Assembly: GCA_050942875.1 (NCBI GenBank)
Contig: JBMNOD010000030.1
Coordinates: 1-39,164 of the forward strand
DNA: 39,164 bases
Direction of reading: 5' to 3'
Source: JAAZAI01 sp050942875
GTDB lineage: Bacteria > Verrucomicrobiota > Kiritimatiellia > RFP12 > UBA3636
Shown: in pieces, positions 8,053 to 16,291 of the stretch
Numbering within the stretch: the stretch's first letter is position 1
Layout of the letters: every line of letters starts with the position of its first letter
Notes under the pieces: model-generated
The model's input: the letters and a program-made list of their open reading frames with translations, nothing else
What the model was told of the DNA's origin: nothing
The model's database searches: none
Translations under genes and position numbers: made by a program

Positions 8053-10236
8053 TCATGGCCGCGGAATGATCTGGATCGCGGCGATGCCCGTCCAGCCCTT
8101 TCCGCCGCCCCATTTCATCGTGACGGCGATGGCCTCGCCGGCGACGTCCTTGAACACGATGTAGTTCGTGTTCTTGGCGGCTTCGCCCGGGCGCGTCGTG
8201 GCAACCGCGTGCTTGCCGCCGTTCCATCCGTAGTCAAACGAATAGGCGTCGGATGGCTTGTCGGCGCCCTGCGGCGCGATCGAGACTTCGCCCTGGACGT
8301 TGTGGATGCCGGCGCCGAGGATCACGACCACATCGTATTTCGAATGCGGGATTCCGCTGAGCAGGAGCCTTGGGTTCGAGGCCAGGTTGCCGCGCTTGAG
8401 TTTTTCGTCGTTGCCGCTGAAGCCCCAGGATTCGCCGGTTTGCGGATTGGCCTCGCCATCGATCGTCAACAGGATGCGCGATGCGGCGCCGTCGGCGGTG
8501 ACGAATGCCGACGCGGTCTTGTCCGTCGCCATGACGGTGTTCCAGTTGCCTTGCGCGTCGGCGCCAATGCCCGCGACGTCGGTGGCGGCGAAGATCTGGT
8601 CCTCGTGGGTGGCAAAGCTGATGCCAACGGCCCCGGGGACGCCGGGAGGCGCGATGACGGCCGCCTGTGCTGGCGGGCTCGGCTTGACGCCGTCGGCAAA
8701 GACGACGGCCTTGAAGGTGGCCGGCTTGGCAACGGCGATCGGCTTCGTGTAGACGGCGGAGCGTTCCGTTGGATCCGAACCGTCGAGCGTGTAGCGGATG
8801 ACGGCGCCAGGGGTCGGCGTGGAGACCGCGACACGCGCCGGGGAGGCGCCGGCAAAGCCGTCCACCTTGATTGCGGGCGGCTGGGCGGAGCCGCAATAGA
8901 CGCGGACGAAGTCCACCCACATGTCGGTCTGGTTTCCGTAGCGATCCATGTCGATCTGCCAGCCGCTGATGCCGCCGATGGCGTAGTTGACGAGGAACCA
9001 GGCGGGTTGCGCCAGCGACGTCGGGCCGGTGGGATGACGCCCGACTTCGATGTTGTCGAAGTAGTAGACCGTGTCCGTCTCGGTGATGGCGAGGCCGTAG
9101 GTGTGGGGCGTCCACGACCACGAGGACCGGCCGCCGATCTTCAACGCGTCGGTGCGGAAACTGGAAGGTTTGTAGTCGGGGTTCGGCGAGCCGTCGGGGC
9201 GTTGCCTTTCTGCCCAGGCCGGCTTGGCCTGTCCCCAGAAGTGGCTGACGCTATGATAGACGCCGCCGGAGTTCGGGTTCTTCGGCCCGTAGCCGCCGTA
9301 GCACTCGACGACGTCGAGTTCGTCGGTGCCCATGTTCTTCAAGGATTCGAACGCGGGGTCGTTTTTGTCGAGGGCGTGGGTGCCCTTGGTCAGCGTCCAG
9401 AAAGCCGGCCAGGTGCCCGGGGCGGACTGTGCCACGAAGCGGCACTCGAAGTAGGAAGGCACGGGCACGCAGACGCCGGTGCCGTCGGCGCGCAACGACG
9501 ACAGGATGCCGGAGCGCCCCGCCGTCCCCAGGGGCTTTGACGCGTGGATGCGAAGGAACGTGCCCATCTGTCCAAAGGGCTCGTTTTCGCCCATGGGGTC
9601 TGAAAACTGCCAGCCGCTGAAGTCGCCTCCGCCGGTCTTGTGCGCTGCATAGCGGGCGCCGTTGCCGTTGGGCGAGATGGAGAGCGGGCCGTCGAAGTCG
9701 TCGGAGAAGACGAGCTTCATGCCTTTGGCGCCGGGCGGGTCGGCCTTGGGAATGCCTTGGTTCCAAACGACGCCGCCCAGGTTGAAGAGCTGCAGCTCGC
9801 AGTAGTCCTGGTGGTTCTTGTCGTCCCGGGCCTGGATGCGGATTGTCGTGGGGCCGTTGGGGAATTCGTCTGCGTGGAAAACGAAGCTGCCGGTGGCGTC
9901 GTCGCCCAGCGCGATGTCGGCGAGCAGCGCGTCGTGCCCCCATTCGCCGGGCTTCTCCTTCGTCGGCTGCCGCCAGCAAAACGCCCTGGCTTGCGTCATG
10001 CCGGGCGCTTTGAAGACGACGGTGGCGTCGCCCTTGACATTGGAGCAGTAGGCGGGGGCGAGAACAGAGATCGACTGGACGAAGTCGATGCCCTTGGTCG
10101 TGTCGCCCGCATAGAAGTCGGGGTATTCCTCGGAGGCTCTGACGACAGGTTCGGCAGGAGCGAGAAGCGGGGCGGCGGCAAGGCCGACGGCCATGGCGCC
10201 GAGGGCGTGCTGAAGTGTGGAGGTCGTATTTTTCAT
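8053..10236 (-). CDS. Secreted GH16 family glucanase-type enzyme, multidomain
   Basis: A 727-aa secreted protein with a signal peptide ending near residue 29 (AAAPLLAPAEP). Residues about 35-165 form a beta-rich N-terminal domain. The GH16 catalytic domain spans about 172-450 and carries the ExDxxE signature as ELDVVE, with E306 as nucleophile and E311 as acid/base. A chitobiase/hexosaminidase C-terminal-like Ig repeat follows (about 452-530, with RYTLDGSDPTERSAVYTKPI). A last beta-sandwich module (about 535-727) contains GNWNTVMATDKTASAF, a type I associate with PVC surface proteins. GH16 enzymes cleave beta-1,3/1,4-glucans or related galactans such as agar and carrageenan; the substrate cannot be set from sequence alone. 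It lies 72 bp after a secreted beta-helix protein gene. Confidence 0.9.
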   Translation of the reverse strand: MKNTTSTLQHALGAMAVGLAAAPLLAPAEPVVRASEEYPDFYAGDTTKGIDFVQSISVLAPAYCSNVKGDATVVFKAPGMTQARAFCWRQPTKEKPGEWGHDALLADIALGDDATGSFVFHADEFPNGPTTIRIQARDDKNHQDYCELQLFNLGGVVWNQGIPKADPPGAKGMKLVFSDDFDGPLSISPNGNGARYAAHKTGGGDFSGWQFSDPMGENEPFGQMGTFLRIHASKPLGTAGRSGILSSLRADGTGVCVPVPSYFECRFVAQSAPGTWPAFWTLTKGTHALDKNDPAFESLKNMGTDELDVVECYGGYGPKNPNSGGVYHSVSHFWGQAKPAWAERQRPDGSPNPDYKPSSFRTDALKIGGRSSWSWTPHTYGLAITETDTVYYFDNIEVGRHPTGPTSLAQPAWFLVNYAIGGISGWQIDMDRYGNQTDMWVDFVRVYCGSAQPPAIKVDGFAGASPARVAVSTPTPGAVIRYTLDGSDPTERSAVYTKPIAVAKPATFKAVVFADGVKPSPPAQAAVIAPPGVPGAVGISFATHEDQIFAATDVAGIGADAQGNWNTVMATDKTASAFVTADGAASRILLTIDGEANPQTGESWGFSGNDEKLKRGNLASNPRLLLSGIPHSKYDVVVILGAGIHNVQGEVSIAPQGADKPSDAYSFDYGWNGGKHAVATTRPGEAAKNTNYIVFKDVAGEAIAVTMKWGGGKGWTGIAAIQIIPRP

Positions 10237-10308
10237 GGGATTGCAATGTTGGTGCCTATTGGCGTGGTGAAGCGCGGGGCGGAATCATGTTTCCGCCCCT
10301 GCGAAAAG

Positions 10309-13300
10309 CTAGCGGACGGTGAAAACCGTCGGGTTGTGCATGATGGAGACGGTGCCGGGGCCTTCCGCCCCGTAGGCCAACGTGTAGGCGTTGCCGAGAC
10401 CCGTGGCGTTGAAGCGTCCGGCGAGGTCGCCTTCGCAGGCGATCAGGACTTGTCCATCGACAAGCCTCCCCGAGAGATGCAACGTGGCGGCGTCGCCCAA
10501 GGCGAGATCGTCTTGCGCGATGATCACGGCGCCGGATTCCGGCAGGTTGTCCAGATCGATGAAGACGTCGCCGTTGACCTCGGCGGCCTGCTGCAGCGTC
10601 AGCGTGCTGTTGAACAGGGCCAGGTCGCCGTTGAGGACGAACGGCATGTCGACGGAGGCCGTGGTGTTGGAGCAGAGCATTTCGCCTCCGCCGCCCACGC
10701 TCCGGCCGATCGTCAGCGTGTCTCCGTCCATGCCGCGATAGGCGGTCGTGCCGTCGACCATTTCGAGGCGGAAGTAATTCGTGCTGCCGAACGCAGGGTC
10801 GAACACGTAGGTGTTGCCCGCCCATGTCGTGGTGCTGGCGTTGTTCAGGCGGAAGGCGTTCGAGCCGCTCCACAGCATGTTCGTGAGCTGGGTGCCGCCG
10901 ACATTGGCGTGCACTCGGGCCGAAAGGATGTCACGGAACGCGATCACGCCGCCGTCGATGGCGATGTCGCCGGGCGTGAGCGAGGTGATCGTCGGGGTGG
11001 GGGAAGAGAACTGGAAGACGCCGCCGTCGGTGGCGGCGATGGTGTTGTCGTCGGGGGCGCCGACCACCAGGGTGTTCGCGTTGAGCACGCCGCCTTGGGT
11101 CACGGCGATCCGGTTGCCCGAGGAGAATGCCGTGTCCGAAATGGAGCCGCAGGTTGCCTTGTCGACCAACTGGACGCGACCTCCGCTTGTGATCGTCAGC
11201 CGGTTGCCGGTCGAAGAGCCGCCCGCGACGGCATCCGACATCGCCCCGACCGTGACGCGCTCGCCGAGGACGACGCCGCCGTTTTCGACGACAAGGCTGT
11301 TTCCTCGGGCAACGCTGCCGTTTTGTTCGACGCCGATGTTCAGGGTTTTCCGGCCGCAATCCCACAATGCGCCCGATCCGGTCACAAGGACGCCGTTGTC
11401 GATGGCCGACGAACCGACGCCCTTGTTCCTTCCGATGCTGATGTCGTTGGACGTCCGGAACGCGCCGCCAGTCGCGATGATCATGCGGTTGCCGATCGCG
11501 GTGCCGGCGGTGGTGTTGCCGGCGCCGCCGATGCAGGTTCCCCATTTGTTGATGTTCCGGATTTCGCCGCCGTCGGCGACATAGACGACGTTGCTCGACG
11601 CAATGCCCGTCCCGAGGGAGAACGTGGAATCGCCGCCGTTGCCGACTATTTCCGACCCGGCGCCAACGACGTCGAGCCGATTCCCGCTCCCGTCCACCCC
11701 CACAATGATCGACCCTTTGATGAAATGGCCTCCATTGGTCACGCATGCGTAGTTGCCGTAGCCGCCGCCAGAGCCGATGTTGAGCGACCTGCCGTTTCCG
11801 ACTTGCATGACGGCAGAACCGGGCGCCCCCTTGCCGTCGATGATGATGACGTTGTTTGTGGCGCTCCCCGCGCCGACAGAATGCGGGTGAGCCTTGTAAA
11901 ATGTAGAGACGAAGCCTTCGCCGCCGAGAATCTCCAGGCGGTTCCCGTTGGAGCCGGCGCCGACGCCAATGCCATTGTTGCGGTTCGTGTCGACTTCATA
12001 ATCCCAGATCTCGCCACCATTGGCGATGACGACGCGATTGTTGCAGGAACCGTTGCCGCGACCGACGGCGAAGCCAACGTTTCCACTGTTGGAAATGCCG
12101 GTGACGACGGCCCCCCCCGCAACGCCTTTCCCATCGACAAGCAGCGAGTTGCCGCTTCCGCCGTCCTGGCCAATCAAAGCACCGGAATCGCCGCAATCGA
12201 GCATCGTGGCCTGGCCGGGAACGCCGGTGCCGACAATCTGGATCGGCGTGTTGTCGTTGCCGGCTCCGGTCGTCACGACACCCTTGGAGCCCAGACAGCT
12301 GTTCGAGAGGATCAAGGGCGCTGCGATGGTCATCGACGCCAACGTCTGAAGACGGGTTCCGAGCAGAGCGGTTCCACCCGCGCCGGCCAACGTGAGCTTG
12401 CCAATCCGCCCCGTGGAGCTGGTCAGCGACAGGTCGCCGGAACCATCCTTGCTCAATTCGCCGAGTCCGTTGAAACGACGGGTGTCGAGGACGACATCGT
12501 CGGCGAAATCAAACTTCAGCGCGCCTTGATGGATCCACGTGTCGCCGGACCATGTCGCATTCGTGACGGACAACGTGCCGCCGCCCCAGAGGGTGAGGCC
12601 ATGGGCGGCGATCTCCGAATCAATGGCGGAGGACGACGTCGCGTAGACGATCAGTTCGTTGGTGCCGACGGTCAGAAGGCCGTCGCCGCGAATGGCGCTG
12701 CCAATGAGGATGAGTCCGCCGCTGGCGTTCGTCAGCGCCAGCCCGGCGGGAATCGTGAGATCGGCCGACGAGACCCTGAGGGCATGCACCGCGGCGTCCG
12801 CCTCCAGCGTTTGCGCCACGGTGTTGTGCACGACATCCGCTGCCGTCCAGGTGTCCGGCGCCGTCGTTTTGTAGGAAGCGGTTTTCACGAGGCCGTCGTA
12901 GGCAAGGAAATCGCCGCTGGCGGACGTCGCCAGCCAGGGCGGCAACATGCCATTGGCCGTCATGTCCGCTCCATTCGAGAACGTGACGTTCTGCCGGACG
13001 TCGAAAGCCCCTGCGCTTTGACGGAGGGCGAGGACGCCGTTGTTTTCGCGGCTGAGCGCTCCGAACGGAACGACATTGAGCTTCGTGCCGTCCGAGACGA
13101 ATGCGATTTCACCCAGACCGTTCGCGACGACGGGACCGACGCTCCAGGTTGTCTCGGCCTGGTCGGTGCGGGGGTTCAGCGAGAGTTTGGCAACGAGATC
13201 CTGCTCTGGCGATCCCATGGTGATCGTCGACGCCGCGCCGCCGAGGACGTCGCCGCCAAAGTAGGCGTTCACGTTCCCGCTCTCGACGCAAAGCCCGGCA

Positions 13301-13815
13301 AAGGCGTTGTTCGTGCTGGTGAGCACCAACGCCGGCGAGCCGCCGCCGGTTTTCTTGAGCGTGCAGGGGCCGGTGATCGAACCGTTGACCGTGGTCTGCC
13401 GCGTCACATGCCAGTCCTGGTCGGCAGAGAGGCAGATGTCGTTGTTGAAGGTCAGCAGATTGTTTCGGTTGGTGACGGGGCCCTCCAGCGTCAGCGGTCC
13501 CGTGCCAGGCCAGAAGATGCACGTGCCATCCTGAAAATAGAGGGACCGGGCGGAAACGCCGTTGACGGTGACGTCGTTTGCACCCCAGTTCAAGTTGAAC
13601 CAGGCGTCGTTTCCATTCACCCAGGGCTCCGGACTGGTGGTGCCCGCCGTCGTGGGCGCCCAGGCGTTGACAGCCACGTCCCAGTCGTTGGAGCCTGCCT
13701 GCTTGGCGGTCGTGGTCGGGTTCCAGTACTGGTCGTCGGCCGTGGCGGTGAGGCACGTCGCGAGAACCAAGCCAAAAAACGTAGTGCCGAAGCGGCGGAT
13801 GGGTTGTGTTTTCAT
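10309..13815 (-). CDS. Large secreted beta-strand-repeat (beta-helix) surface protein
   Basis: A 1168-aa protein with a signal peptide (about residues 1-26, FFGLVLATCLTATA). The N-terminal part resembles autotransporter-associated beta-strand repeat proteins common in Kiritimatiellota and Verrucomicrobiota (WNPTTTAKQAGSNDWDVAVNAW). Residues about 510-940 contain roughly ten imperfect repeats of 35-45 aa, each with a GN-x3-V-x2-GG core followed by a short strand and a G-rich turn, as in a parallel beta-helix. I see neither a C-terminal beta-barrel nor a PEP-CTERM, LPXTG or T9SS tail, so the anchoring route is unclear. It may be an adhesin or glycan-binding partner for the GH16 enzyme encoded 72 bp downstream. 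AAGGA lies ahead of the ATG and supports this start. Confidence 0.85.
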   Translation of the reverse strand: MKTQPIRRFGTTFFGLVLATCLTATADDQYWNPTTTAKQAGSNDWDVAVNAWAPTTAGTTSPEPWVNGNDAWFNLNWGANDVTVNGVSARSLYFQDGTCIFWPGTGPLTLEGPVTNRNNLLTFNNDICLSADQDWHVTRQTTVNGSITGPCTLKKTGGGSPALVLTSTNNAFAGLCVESGNVNAYFGGDVLGGAASTITMGSPEQDLVAKLSLNPRTDQAETTWSVGPVVANGLGEIAFVSDGTKLNVVPFGALSRENNGVLALRQSAGAFDVRQNVTFSNGADMTANGMLPPWLATSASGDFLAYDGLVKTASYKTTAPDTWTAADVVHNTVAQTLEADAAVHALRVSSADLTIPAGLALTNASGGLILIGSAIRGDGLLTVGTNELIVYATSSSAIDSEIAAHGLTLWGGGTLSVTNATWSGDTWIHQGALKFDFADDVVLDTRRFNGLGELSKDGSGDLSLTSSTGRIGKLTLAGAGGTALLGTRLQTLASMTIAAPLILSNSCLGSKGVVTTGAGNDNTPIQIVGTGVPGQATMLDCGDSGALIGQDGGSGNSLLVDGKGVAGGAVVTGISNSGNVGFAVGRGNGSCNNRVVIANGGEIWDYEVDTNRNNGIGVGAGSNGNRLEILGGEGFVSTFYKAHPHSVGAGSATNNVIIIDGKGAPGSAVMQVGNGRSLNIGSGGGYGNYACVTNGGHFIKGSIIVGVDGSGNRLDVVGAGSEIVGNGGDSTFSLGTGIASSNVVYVADGGEIRNINKWGTCIGGAGNTTAGTAIGNRMIIATGGAFRTSNDISIGRNKGVGSSAIDNGVLVTGSGALWDCGRKTLNIGVEQNGSVARGNSLVVENGGVVLGERVTVGAMSDAVAGGSSTGNRLTITSGGRVQLVDKATCGSISDTAFSSGNRIAVTQGGVLNANTLVVGAPDDNTIAATDGGVFQFSSPTPTITSLTPGDIAIDGGVIAFRDILSARVHANVGGTQLTNMLWSGSNAFRLNNASTTTWAGNTYVFDPAFGSTNYFRLEMVDGTTAYRGMDGDTLTIGRSVGGGGEMLCSNTTASVDMPFVLNGDLALFNSTLTLQQAAEVNGDVFIDLDNLPESGAVIIAQDDLALGDAATLHLSGRLVDGQVLIACEGDLAGRFNATGLGNAYTLAYGAEGPGTVSIMHNPTVFTVR

Positions 13816-13867
13816 GTGCTGTCCTTTGTTGGAAATTCGACTTCAATATTTCATAGAAGCCACAGCC

Positions 13868-13896
13868 ATTGTACATCGTTCCCAATGATTCCGCAA
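13868..13896 (-). promoter_or_regulatory. Candidate promoter of the beta-helix/GH16 operon
   Basis: On the minus strand TTGCGG (13896-13891), a 17-base spacer and TACAAT (13873-13868) give a strong -10 (5/6) and weak -35 (3/6). Expected transcription start is near 13861, leaving a 5' leader of about 45 bases that includes an AAGGA ribosome-binding site. Confidence 0.4.
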
Positions 13897-13927
13897 GGCC
13901 CGATCGATTAACGCAATTCCCTATTTT

Positions 13928-13944
13928 CTAGCCGCTGGCCGCTA
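13928..13944. repeat. CTAGCGG-type heptamers at the trpB stop codon, inverted orientation
   Basis: On the minus strand the sequence reads TAGCGGC CAGCGGC TAG directly from the trpB stop codon, so the stop TAG is the first repeat unit. Orientation is opposite to most other copies in the window but is the same relative to its gene. Confidence 0.7.
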
Positions 13945-15321
13945 AAAGTCCGCCGGCGGCTTGGGGAGGTCCTTGATGCAGGCGAGCGACGCCTTGAGGT
14001 CGTCGTCGTCGAAGTAGTGGTCGACGAGCCTGCCTTCCATGTAGGACTGGTAGCCGGTGAGGTCGAGGATGCCGTGGCCGGAGAGGTTGAAGAGAATGGT
14101 CTTCTCCTCGCCTTCCTCCTTGGCGGCCTTGGCCTCGCGGATGGCGGCGGCGATGGCGTGCGAGCTTTCCGGCGCGGGGATGAGCCCTTCGGCGTTCGCG
14201 AAGGTCATCGCGGCGGCGAAGCATTCCACCTGGGGCAGCGCCATGGCGTCGAGGAGGCCCTCGCGCCTGGCGTGGCTGACGAGCGGCGCCATGCCGTGGT
14301 AGCGCAGGCCGCCGGCGTGGATCGCGGCGGGCTGGTACTCGTGGCCGAGCGTGTACATGGGCAGCAGCGGCGTCATCATGGCGACGTCGCCCGCGTCGTA
14401 GGCGAAGACGCCCTTCGTCATCTTCGGGCAAGCCGCCGGCTCGACGGCGACGACGCGCGGGTTCCTGCTGCCGGCGATCTTGTCGGCGAGGAACGGGAAC
14501 GAGATGCCGGCGAAGTTCGAGCCGCCGCCCGCGCAGCCGATGATGACGTCCGGGTAGAGGCCGATCTTCTTGAACTGCTCCTTGGCTTCGAGGCCGATGA
14601 TCGTCTGGTGGAGGAGCACGTGGTTGAGGACGCTGCCGAGGCTGTACTTCGTGTTGGGCGTGGAGACGGCGTCCTCGATGGCCTCGCTGATGGCGATGCC
14701 GAGGCTCCCCTCGGTGTCGGGCCACTGCGCCAGGACGTCGCGCCCGGCCTTCGTGAGGGTCGTCGGGCTGGCGAGGCATTCCGCGCCCCACGTGCGCATC
14801 ATGAGCTGGCGAAGCGGCTTCTGGATGAAGCTGATCTTCACCATGTACACGCGCAGGTCGATGCCCATCATCTTGCAGCCGAGGGCGAGGGCGGTGCCCC
14901 ACTGGCCGGCGCCCGTTTCGGTGGTGATCCGCTTCGTGCCGGCGATCTTGTTGTAGTAGGCCTGCGGGATGGCGGTGTTCGTCTTGTGGCTGCCGGCGGG
15001 CGAGACGGATTCGTCCTTGAAGTAGATTTTGGCCGGCGTGTCGAGCGCGCGTTCGAGTCCGACGGCGCGGCGCAGGGGCGTCGGCCTCCAGCGGTAGAGG
15101 ATCTGCCGGACGTCGTCGGGGATGGGGATCCAGCGCTCGGTGCTGACCTCCTGTTCGACGAGGTTCATGGGGAGGATGGCGCCGAGGGCTTCGGGCGAAA
15201 TGGCCTTGCCGGCGGAGTCCACGGGCGGGAGCATCGGCCGCTTGAAATCGGCGGCGATGTTGTACCATGCCTTGGGCATCTCTTCTTCGGTCAGGGTGAC
15301 GCGGATCGTGTCGGTGTTCAT
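13942..15321 (-). CDS. trpB: Tryptophan synthase beta chain, TrpB2 type
   Basis: A 459-aa pyridoxal-phosphate enzyme joining serine and indole to make tryptophan. The PLP lysine is K113 in AGSHKTNTA, and the phosphate-binding glycine loop is CAGGGSNF. Length and the N-terminal extension (EMPKAWYNIAADF, then RPTPLRRAVGLE) are those of the stand-alone TrpB2 class rather than the roughly 400-aa TrpB1. No trpA is adjacent, consistent with that class. I chose the ATG at 15321 because an AAGGAA sits about 7 bases upstream; the longer ORF reads through non-conserved sequence. The stop TAG is part of a CTAGCGG-type repeat. Confidence 0.93.
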   Translation of the reverse strand: MNTDTIRVTLTEEEMPKAWYNIAADFKRPMLPPVDSAGKAISPEALGAILPMNLVEQEVSTERWIPIPDDVRQILYRWRPTPLRRAVGLERALDTPAKIYFKDESVSPAGSHKTNTAIPQAYYNKIAGTKRITTETGAGQWGTALALGCKMMGIDLRVYMVKISFIQKPLRQLMMRTWGAECLASPTTLTKAGRDVLAQWPDTEGSLGIAISEAIEDAVSTPNTKYSLGSVLNHVLLHQTIIGLEAKEQFKKIGLYPDVIIGCAGGGSNFAGISFPFLADKIAGSRNPRVVAVEPAACPKMTKGVFAYDAGDVAMMTPLLPMYTLGHEYQPAAIHAGGLRYHGMAPLVSHARREGLLDAMALPQVECFAAAMTFANAEGLIPAPESSHAIAAAIREAKAAKEEGEEKTILFNLSGHGILDLTGYQSYMEGRLVDHYFDDDDLKASLACIKDLPKPPADF

Positions 15322-15358
15322 GGATGTTTCCTTGGGGTGTGAAATCAAGACGCCCAAG

Positions 15359-15387
15359 AAAGTAGCAGATTGTGTTTCTATTGACAA
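15359..15387 (-). promoter_or_regulatory. Candidate trpB promoter
   Basis: Minus-strand TTGTCA (15387-15382), 17-base spacer, TACTTT (15364-15359): 5/6 at -35 and 3/6 at -10. The leader would be about 30 bases and carries the AAGGAA site. Confidence 0.4.
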
Positions 15388-15402
15388 GAACAAAAAATCA
15401 GG

Positions 15403-15432
15403 TTGACTGCGACGCCTTCTTTGTGGTAGTTT
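15403..15432 (+). promoter_or_regulatory. Candidate tRNA-Phe promoter
   Basis: TTGACT at 15403-15408 matches 5/6 of the -35 consensus; TAGTTT at 15427-15432 is a weak -10 at 18-base spacing. It lies about 50 bases ahead of the mature tRNA 5' end. Confidence 0.3.
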
Positions 15433-15484
15433 CAATCGCGTTGTCTTGCCGAGGACGTTTCTTGTTCAAAAGCAGGCGCAATGT

Positions 15485-15560
15485 GGCGAGGTAGCTCAGA
15501 TGGTAGAGCAGGGGACTGAAAATCCCCGTGTCAGGGGTTCGATTCCCTTCCTCGCCACCA
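15485..15560 (+). tRNA. tRNA-Phe (anticodon GAA)
   Basis: A 76-nt tRNA with acceptor GGCGAGG pairing CCTCGCC, discriminator A and encoded CCA. The anticodon arm GGGGA-CTGAAAA-TCCCC gives GAA, and the T arm AGGGG-TTCGATT-CCCTT is present. A short T-run (15561-15565) follows at once and may help transcript termination. Confidence 0.96.
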
Positions 15561-15598
15561 TTTTTGTTTTCAGGGCGCTTCATCCTGATCGGCCCGAT

Positions 15599-15630
15599 CA
15601 AATTTTCAATTTCCAGTTTCCAGTTTCACA
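15599..15630. repeat. TTTCCAG heptamers spanning the folK stop codon
   Basis: Plus-strand units CAATTTC, CAGTTTC, CAGTTTC keep a 7-base period and cross the 3' end of folK. On the coding strand the last codons and the TGA stop are made from AAACTGG, AAACTGG, AAATTGA. Confidence 0.7.
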
Positions 15631-16115
15631 ACTTTCGGCTCCAGCGGAAGATTGGCGAGAATGGCCGAGATCGTTCGGGTTTCGCCAGGGAGCACGAGGC
15701 CTGGACGGAGCTCGGCGAGGGGGGCGCACACAAAGCGGCGCGAGACACATTGCGGGTGCGGCAGGTGCAGATGCGGCTGATCCATCATGCAGTCGCCGAA
15801 GTAGAGGATGTCCAGATCGATGATCCGCGGTGCGTTTCGAACGCCGGTGCGCTGTCGCAGCATGGCGTCCTCGATCGCATGCACGGCGCCTGACCAGGCT
15901 TCACATTCGAGGGTCACCTCGAAAATGGCGACGGCATTGAGGAAGTCAAGCGATGCGTAGATTGCGGGCACGCCGACGGGCTCCGTCTCGTAGACGGACG
16001 ATTTTTCGAGCAAACGGACGCCCGGCAGCGCCTCAAGGCGCCTGAGGGCTTCGCCAAGGTTCGCAAGCCGATCGCCGAGGTTCGATCCAAAGCCGATTGC
16101 AGTTTCCGTCTTCAT
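15606..16115 (-). CDS. folK: HPPK, 6-hydroxymethyl-dihydropterin pyrophosphokinase
   Basis: A 169-aa folate-pathway enzyme that transfers pyrophosphate from ATP to 6-hydroxymethyl-7,8-dihydropterin. It shows the family features: AIGFGSNLGDR at the start, SSVYETEPVG, FLNAVAIFE and the signature RNAPRIIDLDILYFGD. The last codons (KLETGN) and the stop consist of heptamer repeat units, so the natural C-terminus may have been altered by repeat expansion. There is no folP or folB neighbour. It is divergent from secA, and there is no Shine-Dalgarno ahead of the ATG. Confidence 0.93.
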   Translation of the reverse strand: MKTETAIGFGSNLGDRLANLGEALRRLEALPGVRLLEKSSVYETEPVGVPAIYASLDFLNAVAIFEVTLECEAWSGAVHAIEDAMLRQRTGVRNAPRIIDLDILYFGDCMMDQPHLHLPHPQCVSRRFVCAPLAELRPGLVLPGETRTISAILANLPLEPKVVKLETGN

Positions 16116-16124
16116 GTCGCATGG

Positions 16125-16153
16125 AGTCTATCATGTGGCGCATCTTTCCGCAA
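16125..16153 (-). promoter_or_regulatory. Candidate folK promoter
   Basis: Minus-strand TTGCGG (16153-16148), 17-base spacer, TAGACT (16130-16125). The -35 is the same hexamer as in the beta-helix operon candidate. Transcription would begin within a few bases of the ATG. Confidence 0.3.
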
Positions 16154-16291
16154 TCGGATGCTTCGCTGATGGACATGGGCGCGGCGTTTTGGTAGACTTC
16201 GGATTCTGATTCAACAGGGCCAGACCTTGATCGCGGCGATGCTTCTTCCTGTGCGCGCTCGGTGCGGCCCACTTTCTTCGGAACCGCAACC

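Noticed and set aside
15398..15601. Small minus-strand protein containing GNRTPDTG
   Set aside because: Same artefact, here antisense to tRNA-Phe.
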